A stretch of DNA of 6,058 nt from the NCBI GenBank assembly GCA_029938185.1, contig JAOZVK010000365.1, forward strand, positions 1 to 6,058, in the 5' to 3' direction. Source of the stretch: Bacteroidales bacterium (lineage in GTDB: Bacteria; Bacteroidota; Bacteroidia; Bacteroidales; JAOZVK01). Position 1 is the stretch's first letter, and each line of letters opens with the position of its first letter. The notes below the pieces were generated by a model. The model had not been told where the DNA came from, did no database searches, and saw only the letters and a program-made list of their open reading frames with translations. Below, piece after piece: positions 1-5,838 of the stretch. Position numbers and translations under genes: made by a program.

Positions 1-68
1 CTTCAAAATACATTAGACCAAAAAATTTGTCTAATTCAATTGCAAGTGTTTTTTTAGCATATTTATTA

Positions 69-231
69 CTAAAAGGGGCTACAAGTCATAAGTTGGACAG
101 TCTTGTTTTTCAAGTAGTTCTAATCATAGAATTAAAGTAAAGATTAGCAAAACTTTGCGAAACTTTGCGTCAAACTTTGTGTAACTTTGTGGTTAAAAAG
201 CGGCTAACTTAAAACTGGTAGCCCTAAAAGG
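69..231. mobile_element. MITE with imperfect terminal inverted repeats and 8-bp direct repeats
   Basis: The element (about 76-224) starts GGGCTACAAGTCATAAGTTG and ends with the inverted counterpart, whose reverse complement is GGGCTACCAGTTTTAAGTTA; 17 of the first 21 positions match. It is flanked by the exact direct repeat CTAAAAGG (69-76 and 224-231), which overlaps the outermost G and C, so the target duplication is 6 to 8 bp. Excising one repeat plus the element (155 bp) restores the transposase reading frame around it, which is strong internal evidence of a genuine insertion. There is no coding capacity inside, so it must have been moved in trans. The mobilising transposase family is not identifiable here. 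Confidence 0.8.
150..191. repeat. Four imperfect tandem copies of AAACTTTGCG inside the MITE
   Basis: Copies lie at 150-159 (AAACTTTGCG), 160-169 (AAACTTTGCG), 172-181 (AAACTTTGTG) and 182-191 (TAACTTTGTG), with a 2-nt gap between the second and third. They make up the right-centre of the MITE. Function is unknown. Short direct repeats near one end of a non-autonomous element could be binding sites for the mobilising enzyme or simply replication slippage. Confidence 0.7.
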
Positions 232-345
232 CAAGTGATTGAAAAAGTCAAAACTCTACTTCTTGTGAAAGCTTTGTCATTTTTACAATATCTTTCTTTA
301 TTATTTACAGCATTGTCTAAAATTTTTTTTAATTCAGTTATAATT

Positions 346-414
346 TCTATCTTTGTATCATTCATTTTTTGTGGGTTATATTGAAAATTTGGTGTTTAGA
401 ATAACAAAGATAGA
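346..414. repeat. 11-bp inverted repeat TCTATCTTTGT / ACAAAGATAGA, with TATCTTTG facing inward on both strands
   Basis: TCTATCTTTGT (346-356) and its exact complement ACAAAGATAGA (404-414) are separated by 47 nt. Each arm contains TATCTTTG, a match to the Bacteroidetes -7 box TAnnTTTG. The minus-strand copy (405-412) is placed to transcribe the transposase fragment starting at 365. The plus-strand copy (348-355) would point toward the kptA remnant. Neither has an obvious TTG at -33, so promoter activity is uncertain. The repeat may lie near the end of the IS element, but I cannot define that end. Confidence 0.35.
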
Positions 415-484
415 TATAATCCACTTTTTTTTTGGTCTATTTTACATGAGAAATTACAATACTTTGAATATCTGTAGTTTACTT

Positions 485-880
485 AGCTTGATAGCATTGA
501 CTATTCCCCCCAGAAATTTTATATCATGGAACAGTTGCAAAAAATATTAGTTCAATAAAACAAAAAGGCTTGTAAAGCAAACAAAGAAATTATGTCCATT
601 TATCGTTTGATATTGAAACAGCAACAAAAGTAGGTATGAGGCATGGTAACCCATTATAAGGTCTTCGACCTATTTAAAGTGGCTTACGCATTTTTTTTAC
701 AGATGAATTACAGTTGATTGGATAAATGCGAATACCGAAAAACTTTTGTAACAGTACTTACTTATAGTAAATGCTAAAGTAATGAATCAAGATGGATATA
801 GTTTTTATTTATCAGAGAATAAAGTTTGGCTAACAAAACATGTTAAACCTGAGTATATTGAATTTCCTAAATTGAACTAA
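485..880 (+). pseudogene. kptA: Degraded kptA-like RNA 2'-phosphotransferase, interrupted by a 106-bp element
   Basis: KptA/Tpt1 enzymes remove a 2'-phosphate from RNA using NAD+. Conceptual translation gives SLIALTIP, then after a one-base shift PPEILYHGTVAKNISSIKQK and VHLSFDIETATKVGMRHG, and, beyond an inserted element, VNAKVMNQDGYSFYLSEN followed by KVWLTKHVKPEYIEFPKLN and TAA (878-880). The family signatures YHGT, VHLS, RHG and the DGYSFYLSENxVWLT tail are all there. Lesions: a C6 run at 506-511 where five Cs would keep the frame; an in-frame TAA at 573-575, apparently a former AAA; the element at 655-760 with another TAA at 657-659; and loss or heavy decay of the N-terminal domain, where I recognise nothing left of about 485. 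The IS4-like fragment next door may have caused that truncation. It converges on the thiamine fusion gene, with stop codons 15 nt apart. Clearly non-functional. Confidence 0.82.
655..760 (-). mobile_element. Copy A of a ~106-bp dispersed repeat with conserved ends, inserted in the kptA remnant
   Basis: Read on the minus strand it begins TAAGTACTGTTACAAAAG and ends AGGTCGAAGACCTTATA. The same two ends occur in copy B at 3675-3781: 24 of 25 bases match at one end (736-760 here) and 35 of 38 at the other (655-692 here). The 43-nt core (693-735) is dissimilar to the 44-nt core of copy B. It sits inside a recognisable gene, between the GNP and VNA codons of kptA, which marks it as an insertion. 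A TTA, possibly TTATA, direct repeat flanks it. On the plus strand its edge supplies an in-frame TAA to kptA, followed by the small hairpin AGGTC-TTC-GACCT. There is no coding capacity. Confidence 0.75.
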
Positions 881-895
881 TTTTTGAGATTTACA

Positions 896-2266
896 CTAAC
901 TATGATAGGCTAAGTTGCTATTATTACTCAATAATATTTTATTTATATATTTTTTAGCATTTATACATGCATTTGTTAAATTACTATTATTGGCAAGATT
1001 AGATATTATTGATGATGATAATATGCAACCTGTACCATGTTTATCGTAGCCATAATATTTGTTGCCTTCAATTATTTTAAACCCATTTTTGGTAAATAAA
1101 ATATCATTTGTTTTATTGTTATCACTATGTCCACCTTTAATCAAAATATTATTATTACTAATTTGTTGTAGTTGCTTTTGCAAGTTATAATAATCGGTAT
1201 CGAACTTTATTGAAACAAATAATTTTTTTGCTTCAATAATATTTGGAGTAACCAAATATAGCTTTTCTAATATTTTAGTCAATTTTTCTTCCAATATTTT
1301 GGTGTGAAAATCAAAACCCGAACTTGCTCTAAGAATAGTATCCCAAACAATTTTTATATTACTATTACTTGATAATAAATAATCAATAAGTTTTTCGAGA
1401 ATATCAAAGCTTTCAATTAAGCCAATTTTTACATATTCGAAATAATATTTTCTACTCAAAACTTCTATTTGTTTTATAATATCATCTATCGAAATCCATC
1501 GAAGAGTATCAAACTCATTGTCGTTCTGAAAAGTGTTACTACTGATTACAGCTAAACCATAAGTCTTATGATTTTCAAAAGTCTTAATATCAGCCAAAAT
1601 TCCTGCTCCTGCACTTGGGTCAAAACCTGCTATACTAAGTACTTTGGGTCTATAACTATTGATTTGGGTTTTTATAATATCAAATTTTTTTAATGCTACA
1701 CTAAAGTCATTTTTTTTAATAAAACTATTCCATATTTCGCCCAAAACAGCTGCACCATTAAAGCCTTTGTCAAGAGTATTGTTAATTTTTTTTTCGCTTA
1801 TCCCACCAAGTGCAATTATATTTTGGTTAATTCTATTTGATTGAAAAAAATTTAATAATTCATATTCTGTAAAAGCACTATTATATCCTTTTTTAGAAAT
1901 ACTGTTGTATATTGGACTTAAAAAAATATAATCAAATTTGTAATTATTTGATTTTATTTCATCAAAACTATGATACGATATGCTTTTATGTATACTCCTG
2001 TTTTTATATAAATTTATTAAGCTATATGTATATTTTGTAAAATGTATACCCTTTAGTTTATATTTATCAACGAGCTCATAGTGTGAATGCAGTATTAGTC
2101 TGTTGCGATAAATTTCAGGTATTTTTTTTACGTACTCTTCCATTTTACTGTATGAAAATGCAGGCTTACGAATATGAAAATACTCTAAACCTTTTTCAAA
2201 CAATTGTATCAATAGCTCAAGCTCTCCTTTTATATTTTTATCATATGAGATTAATATTAGTTTCAT
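896..2266 (-). CDS. thiED: Fused ThiE-like/TenI-type thiamine phosphate synthase and HMP(-P) kinase (ThiED)
   Basis: A 456-residue two-domain protein. Residues ~1-195 form a ThiE/TenI TIM barrel: HIRKP (31-35) stands where ThiE has QLRDK, SISYHS (95-100) aligns with the GVSxHS strand, SPIYNSISKKGY (117-128) with the GPIFPTxTK phosphate/lysine loop, and IALGGI plus GAAVLGEIW close the barrel. The Asn-Asp pair that binds Mg-pyrophosphate in classical ThiE is replaced by LHSH (59-62), so activity of this half is less certain. Residues ~208-450 are a complete ThiD ribokinase-fold domain: SIAGFDPSAGAGILADIKTF, NTFQND, VKIGLI, TPNIIEAKKL, LIKGGHSD and KHGTGCILSS with the catalytic Cys at about 414. 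ThiD phosphorylates HMP-P to HMP-PP, which the ThiE half would condense with thiazole phosphate. The start is supported by the immediate beta strand MKLILIS. No Shine-Dalgarno is visible. The 116-nt gap upstream holds only a weak promoter-like AACTTTTG (2291-2298). It probably belonged to the thiC unit before the nuclease gene came between. Confidence 0.88.
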   Translation of the reverse strand: MKLILISYDKNIKGELELLIQLFEKGLEYFHIRKPAFSYSKMEEYVKKIPEIYRNRLILHSHYELVDKYKLKGIHFTKYTYSLINLYKNRSIHKSISYHSFDEIKSNNYKFDYIFLSPIYNSISKKGYNSAFTEYELLNFFQSNRINQNIIALGGISEKKINNTLDKGFNGAAVLGEIWNSFIKKNDFSVALKKFDIIKTQINSYRPKVLSIAGFDPSAGAGILADIKTFENHKTYGLAVISSNTFQNDNEFDTLRWISIDDIIKQIEVLSRKYYFEYVKIGLIESFDILEKLIDYLLSSNSNIKIVWDTILRASSGFDFHTKILEEKLTKILEKLYLVTPNIIEAKKLFVSIKFDTDYYNLQKQLQQISNNNILIKGGHSDNNKTNDILFTKNGFKIIEGNKYYGYDKHGTGCILSSSIISNLANNSNLTNACINAKKYINKILLSNNSNLAYHS

Positions 2267-2382
2267 GTGTTTTAAATTTACTCATCCATACAAAAGTTTT
2301 TACCTATTTTACATTAAGCTTATTTTTTAAGTTATAATTGACTACATGCTGTATATCTGCAATATATAATATATCTAATATC

Positions 2383-3504
2383 TTATTTAAGCATTTTATT
2401 TACATCATCAAGGCTTATTTTAAAAATTTTAGAAATTTTATTTTTGCTTATTTTTTTCACGTAATAAAGCACAACTATTTCAGCTTTCATATCTGACTGT
2501 TGTTTTTCCTTTTTAGCTTGTTTTTCACGTTCTTCTGCTTGTTTTTCACGTTCTTCTGCTAGTTTTTTATATTTTTCTGCCTGTTTTTTTTCTTTTTTCG
2601 CTATTTTAAGTTTTATTTTGAGTTCTTTTTCGTTTTCTTTAATCACACCTTTATCATAACGCTTTATTGCTGCTCTGTTTTCTGCTTCGGTGTTTATGTA
2701 ATCTAATTCTTTATCACTTAAATCGCTACGTAACAATCGACGCATGATTTCTTTAAAAGTAGAATCTAACATAAAGTCTTTAAAATCGGATTTGCTATTT
2801 GTTTCTTTTTTTGTTTTTTCGGCAAAACTAAACCAAGAAGAATATCTATTGAGTTTGGGGTTTTCGACTATGTTCTTTTGTAAAGCAAAAATTAAACGAT
2901 TTTTCTGTAGAAAATCCAAACTTTTACTTTTGTTTGTTATTAGTTTTACTATTTCATTTACTTTGCTTTTAATATTTTTATGTTTCCAGATTTTTGTTTC
3001 TAAGAAAAAATCTCTTGCTTTTTCAGGCAAAATAGTGTAGCCCAGATAATCTTCAGTTAAGTTTCCTAATGTATCATCTACAAGCCAAATTATTGTTATA
3101 ACTGGAACAATTGTTTCATAAGATTTTACATACTTAAATTTTGTTTCTGAATTTTTTAAAAGTATTTTTTTCTGAGGTAAATCCTCTAATTGTAAGGCTG
3201 TATTTAGTGAGTGATAAACATAAAAACGGTAGATGATATCAGGTTTATACCACTGTTGCATATCAACTATTATATCTTTGCCATCAACACGACAACGATA
3301 ATCAAACTCTACTACTTTGGCATCGTCTGTTAATCGTTTTTCTAAATTACCGTATGGTTGAATCTTTTGAATTTTTATATCCAAAAAATCTTCTATAAAA
3401 CGTTTGGCTATTTGTGTATCAGAAAATACTTTTTTAAAAAAACGGTCATAGTTCAATGGAGCAAGATAAGCATTAGCGTATTTTTGCGTTTGTTTGTTTT
3501 TCAT
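2383..3504 (-). CDS. Rpn-type recombination-promoting nuclease / PD-(D/E)XK family putative transposase
   Basis: A protein of about 373 residues. The N-terminus has the family signature NYDRFFKKVFSD (18-29), followed by FDYRCRVDGKDIIVDMQQWY (67-86). Asp68 and the D-x-Q at 81-83 form the PD-(D/E)XK metal site; the family usually shows E-x-Q, and here Asp replaces Glu. RFYVYHS and a long hydrophobic strand (VPVITIIWLVDD) complete the nuclease domain. Residues ~285-335 are a highly charged coiled coil with repeated EEREKQA. The last ~35 residues (VLYYVKKISKNKISKIFKIS) look like the small helix-turn-helix common at the end of this family. Rpn proteins are DNA endonucleases that raise recA-independent recombination in E. 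coli, and such genes are often multicopy and mobile. It separates two thiamine genes and has its own -7 box, so it is probably an intruder with independent transcription. It appears intact. Confidence 0.85.
   Translation of the reverse strand: MKNKQTQKYANAYLAPLNYDRFFKKVFSDTQIAKRFIEDFLDIKIQKIQPYGNLEKRLTDDAKVVEFDYRCRVDGKDIIVDMQQWYKPDIIYRFYVYHSLNTALQLEDLPQKKILLKNSETKFKYVKSYETIVPVITIIWLVDDTLGNLTEDYLGYTILPEKARDFFLETKIWKHKNIKSKVNEIVKLITNKSKSLDFLQKNRLIFALQKNIVENPKLNRYSSWFSFAEKTKKETNSKSDFKDFMLDSTFKEIMRRLLRSDLSDKELDYINTEAENRAAIKRYDKGVIKENEKELKIKLKIAKKEKKQAEKYKKLAEEREKQAEEREKQAKKEKQQSDMKAEIVVLYYVKKISKNKISKIFKISLDDVNKMLK
2516..2557 (-). repeat. Exact 21-bp tandem duplication inside the nuclease coiled coil
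   Basis: The 21-bp unit starting GCTTGTTTTTCACGTTCTTC occurs twice head to tail (2516-2536 and 2537-2557) with no difference, adding one AEEREKQ heptad to the protein's coiled coil. Perfect nucleotide identity suggests a recent slippage event. Because the unit is seven codons long, one more or one fewer copy keeps both the frame and the heptad register. Confidence 0.9.
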
Positions 3505-3531
3505 AATTTATGGTTTCTATTTATTTTTATA

Positions 3532-3539
3532 CAAAGATA
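3532..3539 (-). promoter_or_regulatory. Bacteroidetes-type -7 box TATCTTTG ahead of the nuclease gene
   Basis: On the minus strand TATCTTTG matches the TAnnTTTG -7 consensus of Bacteroidetes housekeeping promoters. It lies 27 nt upstream of the ATG at 3502-3504, giving an expected 5' UTR of about 20 nt, a usual spacing in this phylum. I see no TTG at the expected -33 position. It implies that the nuclease gene, and possibly thiED behind it, can be transcribed without the thiC riboswitch. Confidence 0.5.
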
Positions 3540-3613
3540 CAAAAAACTTAGCAGAATTTTTTGGTATGTTTAATATTTTAGAAATAAAATTGGTTTTTCA
3601 GATTTTTTATATT

Positions 3614-3644
3614 GACCTACAAGATTTTCAAAAGCTTGTAGGTC
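3614..3644. repeat. Perfect 10-bp palindrome GACCTACAAG ... CTTGTAGGTC in the thiC-nuclease gap
   Basis: The two arms (3614-3623 and 3635-3644) pair perfectly around an 11-nt spacer, ATTTTCAAAAG, which can itself extend the stem after one mismatch. There is no T-tract on either side, so a simple intrinsic terminator is unlikely. It looks like a REP-type intergenic palindrome, though as RNA it would still be a strong hairpin downstream of thiC and could protect or end its transcript. Confidence 0.6.
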
Positions 3645-3674
3645 TAAGTAATATGAAAATCTATTTTACTTTAT

Positions 3675-3781
3675 TAAGTACTATTACAAAAGTTTTTCGA
3701 CATATACATATTTGTAACTTTCTGATTAGGTTGTGTTTGTGCTAATGCGTAAGCAACTATAAATAGGTCAAAGACCTTATA
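3675..3781 (+). mobile_element. Copy B of the ~106-bp dispersed repeat, overlapping the thiC stop codon
   Basis: It begins TAAGTACTATTACAAAAG (left end 3675-3699) and ends AGGTCAAAGACCTTATA (right end 3744-3781), matching copy A in the kptA remnant at 24/25 and 35/38 positions, with a 44-nt unrelated core (3700-3743). The thiC stop codon TAA (3777-3779) and part of the last Val codon fall within its final bases. Immediately after the stop on the thiC strand is a 5-bp hairpin, AGGTC-TTT-GACCT. Relative to the abutted gene the orientation is the same as copy A, so each copy presents TATAAGGTC to the incoming coding strand. Whether it helps terminate or stabilise thiC mRNA is inference. Confidence 0.75.
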
Positions 3782-5582
3782 CATACAGTTCTCCGCCTAA
3801 TTTTTTAAATTCCATTGCTTTTTTCTCAGCCATTTTTCTAACTTCCTGACTTGTTTTCATCGAACAAAAATGCTCTCCGCACATTGAGCAAAAATGTGAA
3901 GATTTGCTACCTTCATCAGGCAATGTTTCATCATGATATTTTAGGGCAGTTTCCGAATCAAGTGCAAGAAGAAACTGATCTTTCCATCTAAACTCAAAAC
4001 GAGCCTTGCTCATAGCATTATCTCTGATTTGTGCTCCAGGATGACCTTTAGCCAAATCGGCAGCATGCGCAGCAAGTTTATATGTAATAACACCAACTTT
4101 TACATCATCTTTGTTTGGTAGTCCAAGGTGTTCTTTTGGAGTAACATAGCAAAGCATAGAAGCACCAAACCAGGCAATCATAGCACCACCAATTGCTGAT
4201 GTAATATGGTCATATCCAGGAGCAATATCTGTTGTCAAAGGACCTAATGTATAAAAAGGAGCTTCCATACAATGTTGCAATTGTAAATCCATATTTTCTT
4301 TAATTTTTTGCATTGGTACATGTCCTGGACCTTCAATTAATACCTGTACATTATGTTTCCAAGCAATATTTGTAAGTTTTCCTAAAGTTTTTAGTTCAGC
4401 AAATTGGGCTTTATCATTTGCATCGGCAATTGAGCCAGGACGTAAACCATCGCCCAAAGAAATTCCAACATCATATTGCGAAAGTATTTGACATATTTTA
4501 TCAAAATGTGTATACAAAAAGCTTTCCTGATGGTGAAACATACACCACTTTGCCATTATTGCTCCACCTCTCGACACAATTCCAGTTACTCTTTTTATTG
4601 TCATCGGGATATGTTTCCAGCGTAAACCAGCATGAATTGTAAAATAATCAACTCCTTGCTCTGCTTGTTCTATTAATGTATCCTTAAATATTTCCCATGT
4701 TAAATCTTCCGCTTTTCCGTTTACTTTTTCTAATGCCTGATATAATGGTACTGTACCAATAGGTACTGGTGAGTTTCTGATTATCCATTCGCGTGTTTCG
4801 TGAATATTTTGTCCTGTTGATAAATCCATTACAGTATCGGCACCCCATCTTATTGCCCAAACTGCTTTTTCCACCTCTTCGTTTATGCTTGATGTAACAG
4901 GCGAATTTCCAATATTTGCATTAATTTTTACAAGAAAGTTACGACCAATAATCATTGGTTCGGTTTCGGGGTGGTTTATATTTGCAGGTATAATTGCCCT
5001 ACCCATTGCAATTTCGTTACGAACAAATTCTGGACTAATGTATGATTTTGGTGTATTGGCTCCAAAATTTTCTCCTTCGTGTTGGTTTAGTTTTTCGTTT
5101 AATTCATCAATTTTTTGATTTTCACGTATTGCTACATACTCCATCTCTGGAGTTATTATTCCTTGTTTTGCATAAGCCATTTGGCTTATTTGTTTTTCTT
5201 TTTTTGCTCTTAAAGGTTTATGGCAAACATGTTCAAATCTTAGTTTATCTAATGATTTATCTAAAAGACGTTTTTTACCATAATCCGAACTTAAACTTTC
5301 AAGTTCTTCAATATCATCTCTTTTTAATATCCATTGTTCACGTAACTTTGGCATACCTTTTTTAGTATCTATTTCTATATCAGGGTCGGTATATGGACCA
5401 GAGGTATCGTATACTGTTACAGGCGCATTTTTAATAATATTGCCACTTGCATCAATAGTATCCGATAAGTTTATCTTACGCATAGCCACTTTGATATTAT
5501 GTATTTTTCCTTTTACATATATTTTTTCTGAACCAGGAAATTGTTCCGTTGTAATTTTACTAAAGCTTGTATTTTCTTTCAT
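3777..5582 (-). CDS. thiC: Phosphomethylpyrimidine synthase ThiC
   Basis: A radical-SAM enzyme that rearranges aminoimidazole ribotide into HMP-P, the pyrimidine precursor of thiamine. The 601-residue length is normal for the long bacterial form. The N-terminal domain has PVTVYDTSGPYTDP (about 54-67). The barrel shows the expected NANIGNSP, EEVEKAVWAIRWGADTVMDL, TGIVSRGGAIMAKW, GDGLRPGSIADANDKAQF, IEGPGHVPMQKI, LGPLTTDIAPGYDHITSAIG and GHPGAQIRDNAMSKARFEF blocks. The C-terminal iron-sulfur motif, CSMCGEHFC, places the three cluster cysteines at 565, 568 and 573. The start is chosen because MKENTSFSKITTEQFPGSEKIYV matches the family's usual N-terminus; no clear Shine-Dalgarno precedes it. A TPP riboswitch about 256 nt upstream on the same strand makes feedback control by TPP likely. 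The protein ends GGELYV, with the stop inside the end of repeat copy B; it shows no sign of truncation. Confidence 0.97.
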   Translation of the reverse strand: MKENTSFSKITTEQFPGSEKIYVKGKIHNIKVAMRKINLSDTIDASGNIIKNAPVTVYDTSGPYTDPDIEIDTKKGMPKLREQWILKRDDIEELESLSSDYGKKRLLDKSLDKLRFEHVCHKPLRAKKEKQISQMAYAKQGIITPEMEYVAIRENQKIDELNEKLNQHEGENFGANTPKSYISPEFVRNEIAMGRAIIPANINHPETEPMIIGRNFLVKINANIGNSPVTSSINEEVEKAVWAIRWGADTVMDLSTGQNIHETREWIIRNSPVPIGTVPLYQALEKVNGKAEDLTWEIFKDTLIEQAEQGVDYFTIHAGLRWKHIPMTIKRVTGIVSRGGAIMAKWCMFHHQESFLYTHFDKICQILSQYDVGISLGDGLRPGSIADANDKAQFAELKTLGKLTNIAWKHNVQVLIEGPGHVPMQKIKENMDLQLQHCMEAPFYTLGPLTTDIAPGYDHITSAIGGAMIAWFGASMLCYVTPKEHLGLPNKDDVKVGVITYKLAAHAADLAKGHPGAQIRDNAMSKARFEFRWKDQFLLALDSETALKYHDETLPDEGSKSSHFCSMCGEHFCSMKTSQEVRKMAEKKAMEFKKLGGELYV

Positions 5583-5838
5583 CTGTTTAAAATTTACGAT
5601 TTACTAAAATCAAGACACAAAATTTTAATCATTCCATTGTGTGGCTTTAATTTATTTGTTCTGACCGTGCCAGTTTCATTTTATTATATTATGTTATGAA
5701 ACGTTTTTCTATTAACACAGTTTTTTATAAATAATTGTGTTTTAATGTATAACCAATAAATATGTAGTAACCATTATGGTCTTACATATTTATTTAGTAT
5801 TAATATTAGGTATAAGATTAAAGGAATGCATTATAAAA
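5583..5838 (-). promoter_or_regulatory. Long AT-rich thiC leader with three inverted repeats
   Basis: No gene is recognisable between the riboswitch and thiC. Three inverted repeats stand out: AAATATGTA/TACATATTT with inner ACCAT/ATGGT (5758-5791); AACACA/TGTGTT (5714-5741); and GTTTCAT/ATGAAAC (5673-5702). The first is the strongest and could be the riboswitch expression platform, but none is followed by a convincing U-run on the thiC strand, so the mechanism cannot be read off. I compared the stretch with the small protein ThiS and saw no resemblance. Confidence 0.45.

Larger units (their letters stand above)
1..365 (-). pseudogene. IS4-like transposase, N-terminal fragment, split by a MITE and cut by the window edge
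   Basis: On the minus strand an ATG at 363-365 opens a frame beginning MNDTKIEIITELKK and containing KAFTRSRVLTFS, the F-T-R-x-R-x-L-x-F pattern I associate with the N-terminus of Bacteroidetes IS4-family transposases. As it stands the frame stops at TAG (204-206) after 53 residues, inside the inserted element described at 69-231. Deleting 69-223 joins the frame cleanly to read SITCLLVINMLKKTLAIE and on through LDKFFGLMYFE to the left edge, again typical of this family. The gene is therefore a real transposase N-terminus broken by a later insertion, and its DDE catalytic region, if present, lies outside the window. The family call rests on remembered motifs, not on a search. A TATCTTTG box on the minus strand (405-412) lies about 40 nt before the ATG and could be its promoter. 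Confidence 0.6.

Noticed and set aside
150..191. Tandem AAACTTTGCG repeats as a CRISPR array
   Set aside because: The units are about 10 bp with no spacers, so this is a short tandem repeat and not a CRISPR.
353..550. Plus-strand 65-residue open frame
   Set aside because: Its end overlaps the kptA remnant (SLIALTIPP is real, then the frame slips) and its start overlaps the transposase promoter/start region. Residues before SLIAL do not resemble any protein I know, so it is not an intact gene.
869..883. AAATT-GAACT-AATTT as a shared terminator for the convergent kptA remnant and thiED
   Set aside because: Only five A/T pairs and a short T-run; too weak to call.
1659..2337. Plus-strand open frames opposite thiED
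   Set aside because: They are rich in Phe, Leu and Ile from antisense A/T-rich codons, show no domain, and lie opposite a well-supported gene.
3036..3042. GTAGCCC in the nuclease gene, like the MITE terminus
   Set aside because: Only seven bases match, there is no second end or target duplication, and it lies in conserved coding sequence.
2744..3745. Plus-strand open frames opposite the nuclease gene and across the repeat-rich gap
   Set aside because: Antisense shadows; the 3494-3745 frame runs through a palindrome and a mobile repeat and has no recognisable domain.
4418..5365. Plus-strand open frames opposite thiC
   Set aside because: All are antisense to strongly conserved thiC sequence and lack any protein signature.
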